From Acephala macrosclerotiorum (taxonomy: Eukaryota; Ascomycota; Leotiomycetes; Helotiales; Mollisiaceae): 64,000 nt of DNA. A program made the translations under genes and the position numbers. Every line of letters begins with the position of its first letter. Positions within the stretch are counted from its first letter, which is position 1. The notes beneath the pieces were generated by a model. That model was not told the origin of the DNA and made no database searches. It saw nothing but the letters and a program-made list of their open reading frames with translations. Below are positions 24,416 through 38,042 of this stretch, in pieces. The DNA lies in the NCBI GenBank assembly GCA_014904845.1, contig MU119275.1, positions 1 through 64,000 of the forward strand. The letters run 5' to 3'.

Positions 24416-27400
24416 GATTTTTTTATAATATTTTTTTTTAATTCGTAAGTTTTTATATAATACGTACGTAAATTTTTTTTTTTTTTTTTTTATAATATTT
24501 TTTTTTTTTTTTTTCATTTTTTTTTTTTTTTTTTTATTATAATAATTTTAATATTTGTACGTAAAACAATATTTAAAATCGAAATTAATTTATTATTTTT
24601 AAATATATTTTTAAAAATTTTAAAATTTTAAAAAAAAACGAAATTTTTAATTATTATTATTCGTTTTTCGATTATAAATATTTTAAATTTATTTATATAA
24701 TAATTAAAAAAATAGATCAATAAATATTTTAAAAATTTTTTAATAAAAATAAATATAAATATATTTTTACGAATAAAAAAAATATTTTATATAAATATTA
24801 AAAATATTTTTTAATATTTTTAAAAAAACGATTATATTATTAATAAAAACTTTAATAAAATAATAATATAATTAAAGTTTTAAATTTATAATTTATTAAA
24901 TATAAATAAAAACTTTTTTAAAATTTTAAAAAATTATTTTAAAACGTTTTAAATTATAATAATTAATAATAATAAATTTGTTTTAATAATTTTTTTTTAA
25001 TGCGATATTAAATACGCGTTAAAAATCATCGTTTTATTAATAAATTTTATATTGATAATAAAATAAAAATATAATTTGTTTTTAATTATTTGTTAAATTA
25101 CAAATATAAAACAATTAAAAAATATTTATTATTAGCGATTTTTATATTTTATTAATTTTCAATTAATAAAACGAATATATATAATTTAAATAAAAAATCG
25201 ATAATATTTTTATTAATTTAATAAATCGTAAATTTATTAATTAAAATTTTTAATTAAATTACGAATTTTAAATTTACAATATATATATAAATATTATTAT
25301 TTAATACGATTTTTAAAACGTCGATTAATTTAATAATATTATTAAAAAATAATTAATTATTGTTTAATATTTTTTTATTTATAAATATAATAATTTTATT
25401 CGAATTTTATTCGTTTTTATTCGAAATTGATTCGATTATATAATAATTTTTTTTTTTGTATTTTTAATATATTTTTAATTTAATTTTTTATTTAATTAAT
25501 AAATTGATAAAATTCAAATTCGTAATAATAACGAAATTTATTTTATTTATAATAATATTATAAATATATATATATATATTAAATATTAAATATAAATTAA
25601 TAATTTTTAAATAATAAAAAATATATAATTAATATTATAATTATTTTTCGAAATAAAATTATAATATTTTTCGCGTATAAAATTTTTTTTTAATATAAAA
25701 ACTTTTTATAAAAATTTAAATTAATATAATCAAATTTTTATATAAATCGATAATAAATATATAATTTTTATAATTTAATTTTTTTTAATATAAATATAAA
25801 AATTCGTTATTTAAAAAAAATTTAAAATTGAAATTTTTATTTATTTATATATAAATTTTAAATTTATTAAATATATTTTATTTTTTAATTATTTTAAATA
25901 TATATATTATAAAAATAATTTATTTATTAAATTTTATTAATTTATCGACTTTTAAAATTATAATTAATTCGAATTTATTAATAAATAAATTTAATACGAA
26001 TTATATTTATTTTTTATTAATTAAAAAACGAAAACAATTAAAATTAATATATATTTTATATAATTTATTATTTATTTTCAATTTGATTTTTATTATTATA
26101 TATATATATTTTATTATAAAATTATTCGAAATTTTTATAAAAATTATTTTAATAAATTATTAAAACGAAAAATTGTTTATTATAAATAATTCAATTGAAA
26201 AAAAAATTTTTTATTTATTATATTTATTAATTTCTCGTATATTATTAATATTATATTTATTGATTTTTTCGATTTTTAATAAATTTTTTTTTTATATTTA
26301 CGATAAAATTCTTTTTTAATAATATTAATAAAATAAATTATATTAATAATAATTTTTTTTTCGATTAAAATTTCGAATTATATTAAATTGAAATTTAATT
26401 TTTTAATAAAAGAATATTTTTGTTTTATTAATTTTTTATTATAATAAGTTTTAATTTTTATAAAAATATTATAAAAATCGTTATTAATTTAATATATATT
26501 ATTATATTAACAATATTATTTAAATTTATAATTATTATTATTAAATTTTTATTAATTTTCGTAAAATTTTATTTTGTAAATAAATTTATTATTTTCGATT
26601 TTTTCGAATTTTATTATTAATATTAATAATACGAATTTAAATTTTTATAATAATTTATTTTATTAAAAAATTTAAATTGCGATTTAAATTGTTTTAAATT
26701 TTAATAAAAAATTAAATTAAAATTATTTGATTTTTTAAATTTGAAATCGCGTTTATTATTATTATTAAATTTAATAAAATATTATTTTTTTTTAAATTGA
26801 TTTTTTAAATTTATATTTTTATTATTATTTATTTTATAAAAATTTTAATTAAAATTATTTTAATTAATACAAAAAAATATATATAAAATTTTAAATTTAT
26901 ATTATTAAAAATTTAAAATAATTATTAAATAAATTTATTAAAATTTATTATTTTCGTAATACGAATAATATTTAATATATATTTTCGAATATTTTTTTTA
27001 TTGCGAATATTATTTTTTAAATATATTTATTTTAAAAACTTACGTAAAATCGTAATCGAAATTATTTTAAATTTGCGAATAAATATATCGATTTATATAA
27101 AAATTTTATTTTAATCGAATTTGAAATTTTTTTTTTCGAATTTAAATAATTCGTTAAAATATTATATTAAAATTATATTACGAAAATAAATATTAAAATT
27201 TTATTTAATAATTAAAATACGTAATTCGATAATATTATTTTTAATTTAATTTATAAAAAAATAAATATTATATTAATAAATATTTTATTTAATATAATAT
27301 AATTATTTTTATTATAAAAAAAATTTAAATTTAAATTAAAATAATTTATAATTTTTATTTTTTATTTTATATTAATAAAATTTTTATTAATAAAATTTTA

Positions 27401-28203
27401 ATTATTATTATTATTATTATTATTATAAATAAAAATATAATATTTATTATTATTTATTATATTTCGTATTTAAATTTAAAAAATAATAAAAATAATATTT
27501 TATATTTGTATTAATATTTTGAATATAAAATTATTTTATTAATTATTATATTAATTATTATTTTCGATTTCGAATATTTTAAATAATAAATTAATTATTT
27601 TTTTAAATATTTTTTTTCGATATAGAAAATTAAAATTATATATTTTTTTTATAATATTATTCGAAAAAATCGTATAAAATTAATATTTTATTTCAAATTT
27701 TAAAAAAATAAAATATTTTTTTTATAGTATTAAAATTTTTAAAATTTTTAAAAAAAATTTTTTTTTCGTTTTTAAATATATATTTCGATTTTTAATTTAA
27801 TATAATAATTTCAATAATTATAATAAATTTTTTAAAAATTATATTGAAATTAATTTTATTTTAAATTTACGTATTCGAAATAAAAATATTTTTTAATTTT
27901 ATTAAAATTTTTATATTTCGTAAAATCGAAAGAATTTTAAAAATAAAATTAAAATAAAATAAATAAAAATTCGAAAAATATTAAATAATAAATTAAATAA
28001 TTTCAATAATTTAAAATTTGAAATCGTTAATATATTTATATTTAATTCGTTAAAATTTTTAAAAATCGTATACGATTTCAATAATATTTTATACGATTAA
28101 TATATTAATTATTAAAAAGTAAAATAATAAACGAAAAATTATTAAAATCGTATTTTGAAATAAATATAAAATTTTAAAACGAATATATTAATATTATTAT
28201 TAT

Positions 28204-28335
28204 TTGTTAAAAAAATAATAAATATAATAAAAAATAATTTATTTTATAAAATTATAATATAAAAATTCAATTCAATAAATTATATTAAATTAAATTAAAT
28301 TATATTATTTAATTTCAAGTTTTTTTACGTAATAA
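28204..28335. repeat. dispersed repeat C, copy 2
   Basis: Starts TTGTTAAAAAAATAATAAAT and ends TTTTTTTACGTAATA, similar along its length to 17977-18106. Here the first bases keep TGTTA, which supports an LTR-like terminus for this family. Confidence 0.55.
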
Positions 28336-30101
28336 ATTCGTAAATATTAAATATTAAATATTTTTTATTTATAATTTAATTTTTTTTTAATTTTTTTTTT
28401 TTGAATTTATAAATTATAATATTAATAATTTTAAATATTTTTTTTAATTAAAAAATAAAAATTATATATTAAAAATTGTATTTTTAATTTAAAAATATAA
28501 TATTTATTTTTACTAATTTATATAATAATTTTTTTTATAATTATAATTATATTTTTAAAATAAAAATATATTATTTTTTTTAATAAATTAATAAAAATTT
28601 ATAATTATATATATATTTATATAACGTTTTATAATTATATTATAAAATTATAATTTTAAATTAAAATTAAAATTATTTTTTAATTTATTTATTAAATAAT
28701 AATAAATTTTTTAAATTTATTATTAAAAATTTAAATTATAATTTTTATTTTTTTATATATTTTATTTATTATTTTATTTTTTATTTGGTATATTAATTTA
28801 AATTTATTAATCGAAATATTTTTATATATAATTAAATTAAATTATATAAATTTAAAAACGTTTTTAATAAATAATTTTTTTTTTTTATATAATTTAATTA
28901 TAAGTTTTATATTCGTTTTTTTTATTTATTATATAAATTATATTAATTATAATTTTTTTTTATATAATATTAATTAAAATTTTTATTATTTATAAAATCG
29001 TTATTATTATTATTAATATTTATAAAATTAAAATATTTTCATTTAAAATAAATCGTAAATTTAAATTTATTTTTTATATTTTTCGATCGTTTATAATATT
29101 TAAATTATTATTATCGTTTTTTTAATTTTTAAAAATAAAATTTAATTATAATTAATTTAAAATTTATTAATTTATAAAATAATTATATAATATATTTTTT
29201 ATTTATAATTATTAATAATTTATATATTTTTTTTTTATTTTTTTTATTTTTTAAAAATTCGAATTTTAAAATTAATTAATAAATTTAAAATTATTAAAAT
29301 ATTAATATCGTTTTTTATTATTAATATATTATTAATTTATTATTTAATTTATATATAATAAAATTCGTTTATTATTTTATAAATGGTATTTATTTTTTTT
29401 ATTATTATTAATATAAAAATTTTTAAATATTAATAAAATTAATATAAATTCGTTCGATTTTATTAAATTATTATAAACTTTTATTATTATTTATAATATT
29501 TATTTTTTCGTAATATATTTTATTATTATTTTCAATATAATTATATAAATTCAATATAATAAAATATAATATCATTTAATTTTTTTAATAAAATTATATA
29601 TTTTTATTATTATAATTTTTATTTATTATTTAAATTTTACGAATATAAATTAAAATTTTCAACGATTTTAAATACGTATTAATTTAATATTTTTTAATTA
29701 CGTTTTATATAAATCGTATAAATATTTTTATAATATATCGTACGTTTTAAAATTTTATAATAAAATTTACAAATTGTAAAATCGTATTATTATTTAAATA
29801 TATAATATTAATAATTAGCGAGTAATTAAATTCGTAATTATTTATTAAAAAAAAATTTAAATCGTTTTAACGATTTTACGTTTATTTAATAATAATAATA
29901 AAATTTATTAATTTATTTTAATTATTAAAATATAAAGTTTTTATATTTAATTTTATTAAAAATATTTATAAATCGTCGTATTAATAAATATTTAAATTTT
30001 TTATATACGTAATATAAATTTATATTTATTAAATAATATTAAATAAAAATTTTTTTTGATTTTATTAATAAAATTTATAAGTATTTTTCTCGTTTCGAAA
30101 A

Positions 30102-30152
30102 AAAAAACTCGTTTAACGATTTACAAATAAATTAATAATAAACGAGTTTTTT
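30102..30152. repeat. 14-bp inverted repeat in AT-rich block
   Basis: AAAAAACTCGTTTA (30102-30115) is the exact reverse complement of TAAACGAGTTTTTT (30139-30152), with a 23-nt loop. It may be the end of a decayed element or a chance hairpin in A/T-rich DNA; the CTCG core makes chance less likely. Confidence 0.6.
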
Positions 30153-31924
30153 CTTTTTTTACTCGACGTATATTTTATTTCGTAAAACTCGTAAAAATGT
30201 TTTTACGAGAAATTATAAAATTTTCGATTTTAGTAATTTATTTTTATTTCAAATTTTAATTTAAATATTTTATAAATATTTAAAATTAATATAATTATTA
30301 AAATATAATAATTTGAAATTTTTTCGAGTAATAAAATCGATAAATTAATAAATTTTTTAATATTTAAAATAAAAACATATTTTTTATAAAATTTTATATT
30401 ATTAAAAAAAAAATTTTGAAATTTTTATTTTTTATATTAAATTATTACAATTAATTAAATTTATTTAAAAAAGAAATTTTAGTATATAATTTTTAAAAAA
30501 AAAATTTAAAATATCTTTTAAAAATTGTATAATTATTTTAATATTTAAATATTTTAATATTTTAAATATAAAAATAATTATTATAAAATTTTATATTAAA
30601 AAACATTTTTTAAAATTTTTGTTTTTTATATTAAAATATTACAATCGATTTAATTAATATATATTATTTTATTTAATATATAATTTTAAAAAAAAAACTT
30701 TTTAAAATTTTTTTTTTTAAAATTATATAATTATAAAATTAATAAAATAAATTTTCATATATTATTATTTTAACGTTTTAAATATAAACGTATTTTTAAT
30801 AAAATTTTATATTAAAATCTTTTTTTTAAAATTTTTATTTTTTATATTAAATTATTACGATCGATTTAATTAATTTAAATTATTTTATTTAATATATAAT
30901 TCTAAAAAAAAAAAATTTAAATTTTTTTTTAAAAATTATATAATTATAAAAATATTTAAAATAAAAACGTATTTAAAAAAGTTTTTTAATTATTATTTTA
31001 ATTAAATACGATTATATTTTATTAATTTACGTAATAACGAATTAATAAAATCATTTAAAATTTAAAATATAATAATATTTAATTAAATTTCAATTTATTT
31101 GTAAATTTTATATAATTCGTATTAATAAATAATTTTTAATTATAATCGTCATATAAATTGAAATTTTAATATTTTTTATTGAATTAATTATATATTAATT
31201 CGAAATTATTACGTAATTATTTTTACTATAAAATTCTTAATAAATTAATCAAATTATTTTATTTAAATATTTCGATTAAATTTAAATAAAATTATTTATT
31301 ATAAAAAGTATTAATATTACGTATATATAAAAAATTTTTTATTAATTTTTAAATTAAATAAATAATTATTACGTTTTTTTATACGATTTTTTATATTATT
31401 AAATTAAATTTTAAATTTATTTATATTTTTTAAAAATAATAAAAATAATATATTATAAAATACAATATAAAAAATAACGTTTTTAATAAAAATATAAATT
31501 TTAATTATATTTTCAATTTTTATATTATTTATTTCAAATTAAATTTTTTTTTCGCGATTTGAAATATTAAATTTAATTCGTAAATCGATTTTTTATAAAA
31601 TTATAAATTAATCGTATTTTATAATTAATATAATAATTATATTTATATTTAATAATATATTTTAAAAAAGTTTTATCGTATATTTATTCGTAAATTAAAA
31701 AAAAAATTTAAATTTAAATTTTTTTTAATTAAACGAAATATATTATTTTTAATTAAAAAATATTATATTTTTTAATTATTTAATTTCGTAATTAATTTTT
31801 TAAAATTAATATATTTTATAATAAAAAATTAATTTTTACGAGTTTTTTATTATTTTGTTTTATTTTTCGAAATTTAATTTTTTTATATTTAAAATAAAAA
31901 TATTAAAAATATTTATTTTGTTTT

Positions 31925-32069
31925 TATTACGAAAAACTCTATTTCTCTATATACTAGTACTTCAAGTACTAGTTTAATCACGTGTTACGAACTATATAAT
32001 TCGTAGTAATATTTTTTAATTAAATTAAATTTTTTATTACTATTATAATATTATTATATATACGTAATA
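31925..32069. mobile_element. 145-bp solo-LTR-like element, copy 2 (moderately mutated)
   Basis: Begins TATTACGA and ends TACGTAATA, exactly 145 bp like copy 1, and aligns along its length (CTCTATTTCTCTATA, ACTAGT, CACGTGTTACGAACTATATA). The flanks are GTTTT (31920-31924) and ATTTT (32070-32074), a 5-bp duplication differing by one G/A. Differences from copy 1 are overwhelmingly G-to-A and C-to-T. Confidence 0.8.
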
Positions 32070-32595
32070 ATTTTTATTTTCAAGTTTTTTTATTTTTTTT
32101 TTATAAATTAAAAAAATGTAATAATTTATTATAAATACGTATTTTTTATAGTAAAAATAAATTTTATTTTTAAATTTTTTATATATTTATCGTTTTTTAT
32201 TTAAAATATATTTTATAAATTAATAGTTTATTTTTTTACAAATATAATATTTTTTTTTTCGAATAATTATTTCGATTATATTTATCGTATTTTTAATTTT
32301 TATAATTTTAATTATATTTATTATATTTACAATCGATAAAATAAATAATAAAATTTAATTATTTTATATTTCGTTTTTTTTAATTAATATTAAACGTTTT
32401 TTAATATATTTTTAAAATTTGTAAAATATATATAATATTTTTTATATTATTATTTTTACGATTTTTTTTTAATTATTTTTCTCGAATTTATTATAATTTA
32501 TTAAATAATAATTCAAAGTTTTTAATTTATTTTTTAATAATATTTTTTTTAATAATATTTTATAAAATAAATTTTTTTTAATTTTTTTAATTTAT

Positions 32596-32739
32596 TATTA
32601 CGAGAAATTTTTTTTTATATATTAATATTTCAAATATTAAAATTTAATTACGTATTACGAATTATATAATTCGTAATATTATTTTTTAATTGAATTAAAT
32701 TTTTTATTATTATTGTAATTTTATTATTTAAATATAATA
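32596..32739. mobile_element. 144-bp solo-LTR-like element, copy 3 (heavily mutated)
   Basis: Begins TATTACGAG, contains ACGTATTACGAATTATATAA and ends AATATAATA. It is flanked by TTTAT on both sides (32591-32595 and 32740-32744). It has the same orientation as copies 1 and 2 and is nearly all A/T, keeping C mainly in CpG. Confidence 0.75.
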
Positions 32740-34339
32740 TTTATTATTAAAATATATAAAATTTTAAATTTAATTTTTTTAAACAAATAATTATAATTAA
32801 AAATATTATTTAAATAAAAATTTTATATTTATTTTTTTAATATTATTAAAAATATTTTTTTATATATATTTAATATAATATTTATATTAATATAATAATT
32901 TTAAAACAATTTTAATTTTTTATTGAAAATATTATAAATTATTTTTTTATATTTATTATTATTATTAAAATAAAAAAATTTAAATTATTAAATTTTTTAA
33001 TAAATATTTTTTTATTTTTATTCGAAATTTTTTCATATTGTTAATTTAATATTTATTATAAACTTTTTATTAAAAATAGTTTTTTTTTTTAAATTTATAA
33101 ATATTTTATTAAATATTATAAAATTAAAAAATTTATTATTATATTTATTAAAAAATTCGTTTATAATATTAATTTTTTATTATTTTTAATCGAATAAATA
33201 TATTTTTTTTAAATATTATTATTTTAAATCGTAATATTACGTTTATTTTTTATTTTAATAAAATTTTTAATAAAATTTTTTAATTTTTAAAATAATAATT
33301 TCGAAAATATATATATTTTATTTTTATTTCGAAGTACTTTTTATTATAATTTTTAATATATTTATAAAATTTTAAAAATAGTTTTTTCGATTTCTCAAAT
33401 TAATATTTTTTAAGTTTTTTATAAATTTAATTTTTAAATAATAAATATTTTTTATTTAAATTTTTATTATAAATTTATTTTGAATTTTAATTTATAAAAT
33501 TTAATTGTAATTAATTTTTTTTTTATTTTCTTTATTTATTATTATATTTTTGTATTTAATTAAATTATATATTATTATTTTTTTAAAAAATCCTTTAAAA
33601 TAATAATTAAATTATTAATAATTATTTTAAAATATATTATTTTTATATTTAAAATTTTTAAATATTTCGATTTTATATAAAATAAATATATTTATAATAA
33701 ATTTATTTAAATTTAATCGTTCGAAATAAAATTATTTTTTATATTTATTTAAATTAATTTTATTTAATAATAAAAATATATTCGAAAAAAATAAATCGTT
33801 TTTTGAAAAAAAAAAAAATTTATTTTAAATATTAATTTTTATTATTTTAAAATATCGATTTATATTCGATAAATTTATTTATTTATATATAAAATAAAAA
33901 TAAAAATTTAAATTAATCGTAATTTAAATACGTTTCAATTAATATAAAAATTTATTATTTTTAAAAAAAAAACGTAATATATAACGTTTTTTATCGTTTT
34001 AATTATTGATTTAAAAAAAATAAAATTTTCGTAATCGATTTTTTTATTTTACGTAATAAACGCACTTTAAAAAAAATGTAATTAAAATTTCAATAATTAT
34101 TTTTTTAAATTTTTAATATTATACGTAAAAGATTTTAAATATTAAAAAAAATATAAAATGTAAAACTTTTAAATATCGAAAAAATTATATTTTTTTACGT
34201 AGAATTTTTTAAATATTTTTTCGTAAAAAATTTTAAATATCGAAAAAAAATTAAATATATATTTTTTTATATAAAAAATTTTTTTAATTTAAATTTTATT
34301 ATTTTATATTTAAATAATAAAATTAAATATTAATTAATA

Positions 34340-34515
34340 TTAATAATATTAAAATATTCGAATATATTAATATATTATATTTAATAAATATAATTTTTAT
34401 ATATTAAATATAAAAATTATTAATTATTTAAAATTAAAAATATTAATATATTTTTAAATTTTATATTAATTTTTTTTAATTAAAATACGTAATAAATACG
34501 TGTATATATTTTAAT
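34340..34515. repeat. dispersed repeat B, copy 2
   Basis: Direct-orientation match to 16510-16680, including AAAATACGTAATAAATACGT. It keeps an additional segment (TATTAATATATTATATTTAA) absent from copy 1. Confidence 0.65.
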
Positions 34516-37303
34516 AATTTTATAAAAATAATAAATTCGTTTAATTCGAATATTTGAAATTAAATCGTAATAATAATTTATTTGTATATATTTTTTAATA
34601 AATTATAAAAATACGATTTTTATGATTTTTTTTTTTTTAATTTAAAATTTTATAAAAACGATAATAAAATTTTTATTTTTATTTTTTTAATATTTTTTAA
34701 TTATAATTTTAATAATATTTATATTTATTTTATTTTTAATAATTAATATATTATTAATAAATAAATAAATTAAAATTAATTTTAAATATTATAAATTTTA
34801 ATTTTATTAAATTATATTTAAAAAATTTATTTAAATTTGTAAAATAATTTTTTAAATAAAAAATAAATATTTTGATTTTAAATTTAAAATAAAATTTATA
34901 AACAAATTTAAAAACGTTAAATTTATATTAATATAATTTATTTTTAAATTATATTTTATAATAAATATTGAAAATATTTATAAAATTATATATTTTATAA
35001 TAAAAATAAATATTTTAAAATAATTAATATTATAAATTTATTCGAATTTTTTAATAATAATATTAATTTTATATTGAATTAATTTATTATAAATATTAAT
35101 AAAAAAATTTAATATTTATTTATTTTTTAAAAAATTTCAAATTTAATAATAATTATTTTTATTTAATTAAAATCGTTTTTATTTAAAATTTTATTAATAA
35201 TTAAAAATTCGAATAAAATATTAAATATATTTAAAAAAAAAATTTATTTAAATAAATAATATTTAATATTTTTATTAATTATTTTATTATTCGAAAAAAA
35301 ATTTTATAATTTATTTTATTATTTATTATTTTTTCGTTTTAATAAAAAAATTATAAAAATTTTTAATTTTTTTAATCGTTCGATTATTAATTTTATAAAT
35401 ATTTATTTTAATATTATTATTTTTATTAATACGTATTTTATTATTAAAAAAAAATTAATTAAAATATTATTTTTAATAATATTTATAAAAAAAAAAACTT
35501 TTAATTTTAAAATTTTTTTTTATTTAATTAATTTTTTAATTTTTTTTTAATATAAATTTTAAATACAAAATATATTTTTTAATTTTTTAATTTAAATTTT
35601 AAAATTAATTATAAAAATATATTTATTAATATTTTATTTTTAATTTAAATTATATATTTTTTAATATAATTTCAAAAAATTAATAAAATTTTAATTTTAT
35701 AAATTATAAATTTAATAATATTATTTATTATTTATATTATTCGTTTAATAATATTATTTAATAAATAAAATTTATATTTGAAAAAATTAAATAATATTTT
35801 AAATTTTTTTGAAAAATTTCTTCTTTTAAATTTATTTAATTTATTTTTATATTTAAAATAAATAATATTTTTTTTTATAGTTTTTTTAATAATTTTATAA
35901 ATTTTACAAATATAAAATTAAATTTTTTTTATATTTTTATTTTTTAAAAATTTGATTTAAAAATATCGTATTATATTATTTATAATTAAAAAAAAATATT
36001 GTTTTTTTTTACAAAATTTAAATAATTTATTAGAAATATTATTATATAATTTTATTATTTATTTATTTTTTAAAAAAAAAAATTATTTTATTTATTATAT
36101 AAATTTTATATATTTTATATTCAATATATAATTTAAATTTCAATATTTTTATATTTATAATATTAATTAATTTTCGAAATATATTATAATTAATATAATT
36201 AAAACGTCGATATATAAATTTTTATAAAAAAATTTTAAGATTTATTACTTTGAAAAACTCGATTAATAATCGAATTTTCGTCGATATATTCGAAATAATA
36301 TTTATTGAATATATAATAATATTATTAATATTTTAATATTAATTTAATATAAAAAAATTATTTTTAAAAATTTTAAAAATTATAAATATTATTTTTTTAT
36401 TTTTATTATTCGAAATATTAATTACTTGTTTTTTTTAAATATAATCAATTTTTTATTTTTTATAAATTATAATATAAAAATTAATTTTATTATATTAAAA
36501 TTTAATATATATTAAATTTTTTTAAATTTTAATTTTTTTTAAAAAATTATTTAAATTTGATTTTAATATTTAATCGTATTTATAATAATATTATTTATCG
36601 TAATAATTTAATTTAATATTTATTAATATTTTAAATATATAAAATTAAATTATATATTATTAAAATATTTCAAAATATTTAAATTTAAAACAAATAATAA
36701 AATTTGAATTCGTTTAATTAATATTTGAAATAATAAAAATAATAAAAATAAAAATTGTTTTTTATTAATATAAATTTTTATTTATTGAAAATAATAAATA
36801 AAATTTATATATAAATATTTAATATATTTTTCAATTTTATTTTTAAATAATAATCGAATAAATATTATTATTATTAATAAAAATATTATAAATATAATAC
36901 AATAAATAAAAAAAAATTAAATTTTATTTTATTTATAATTATTATATTTATTTTAATAATAATTTGAATTATTATAATTTTTATTTATTTAAAAAAAAAT
37001 TATTTTATTTTATATTTAATTTTATAATATTTATTATATATATATTAATTATATTAATTTAATTTAAATTTATTATAATTAATAAATTTCTTATTATTAT
37101 TATTATTATTTTAATAATTTTTAAATTTTTTACGATTATTTTTTTTTTATAATATTTATAATATAATAATCGTTTTATCGAATATATATTCGATTTTTAA
37201 TAAATAAAAAATATAATATTTCGTATTTTTATAATTATTATTTTTAAAAATAATAATTATAATTCGATTTAAAATTTTATTATTAATAATTAATTTTTAA
37301 ATT

Positions 37304-37411
37304 ATTATAAATTAAAATTTATAAAATTTGAAACAATTTATAAATTAAAATTTATAAAATTTGAAACAATTTATAAATTAAAATTTATAAAATTTGAAAC
37401 AATTTATAAAT
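37304..37411. repeat. 33-bp tandem repeat, about 3.3 copies
   Basis: The unit contains AATTTATAAATTAAAATTTA followed by TAAAATTTGAAAC and is repeated about three times without change, then breaks off into TTTTTTAATT. It is a minisatellite near the right end of the large element. The identity of the copies in otherwise decayed DNA suggests recent expansion. Confidence 0.85.
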
Positions 37412-37902
37412 TTTTTAATTTCTTTAAAAATTTCAAATTTTTTTTATTTCAAATTTATTTATTAAATAAATATTTAAATAAAATTAATAATTTTATTATA
37501 TTTTTTAAATTCGTTTTAAATATTTTTAATATTTTTAAAAAAAAATTAATAAAAAATTTTTATTTTATAATTTGTTATTTATATTATTCGAAATAATTTA
37601 AATAGTTTTAATAATTTTCTTTTTTTAAATTGTAATTCGATCGATTAATATAAAAAAAACTAATTTCAATTTTTTATTATTAATTAATTTAATAATATAA
37701 ATATTAATAAAAACGATTAAATGAAAAATTTTAAATCGAGAATAATTATTTCTTATAAAAAATTTTATTTTATTTTATTTACAAACGTAATAAAATATTA
37801 TAATATCGATTAAAATTATTAAAATTACTTTAGCGAATAAAATTAATATTTTAAAATAAAAAAATACGACAGTTTTAATAAGTATTTTTCGAGCTTATAA
37901 TC

Positions 37903-38037
37903 TGTCAATTTGAATGATATATTCGATGAACTTGATGATCTGGTTGATTGATTAAAGTAGTAAGATCTAGCTAGGTGCGGGGACATTATATCTATTGTAG
38001 TGCTTACTCAGCACTAAAATCACTCGAAAGTCTAACA
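37903..38037. repeat. right 135-bp LTR of the large element
   Basis: Same length and ends as the left copy (TGTCAATTTGA...GTCTAACA), with about 8 differences. Followed by TCCTA (38038-38042), the target duplication that also precedes the left copy. Confidence 0.9.
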
Positions 38038-38042
38038 TCCTA

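Larger units (their letters stand above)
15437..37902. repeat. AT-saturated interior of the large element (RIP-like)
   Basis: About 22 kb of almost pure A/T with stops in all six frames. Cytosines survive mainly in CpG: in 27001-27240 I count 13 cytosines on the plus strand, 12 of them followed by G. GC content falls off gradually over the first 250 bases (15437-15690) and recovers just before 37903. There is no recognisable reverse transcriptase, integrase or other domain, which is expected if every C outside CpG has been converted. It contains the nested repeats listed separately. Confidence 0.85.
15302..38037. mobile_element. 22.7-kb LTR-bounded nested element inserted in a gene
   Basis: The unit is bounded by two 135-bp direct repeats (15302-15436 and 37903-38037), each starting TGTCAATTTGA and ending GTCTAACA. 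The 5 bases before the left repeat (TCCTA, 15297-15301) are identical to the 5 after the right one (38038-38042). TG...CA ends plus a 5-bp target duplication are diagnostic of LTR retrotransposon integration. The interior is AT-saturated, without any coding frame, and holds nested solo LTRs, so the original element has been enlarged by later insertions. I see no primer-binding site, polypurine tract or gag-pol remnant, and superfamily is undetermined. The length includes the probably artefactual duplication around the assembly gap; without it the unit is about 21.3 kb. Confidence 0.85.

Noticed and set aside
15437..37902. AT-rich block as a regional centromere
   Set aside because: It has sharp LTR boundaries with a target duplication and interrupts a gene, so it is an insertion. 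Nothing specific supports a centromere.
15437..37902. AT-rich block as mitochondrial DNA or contamination
   Set aside because: No mitochondrial protein, rRNA or tRNA pattern is visible, stops fill all frames, and it carries nuclear LTR structures.
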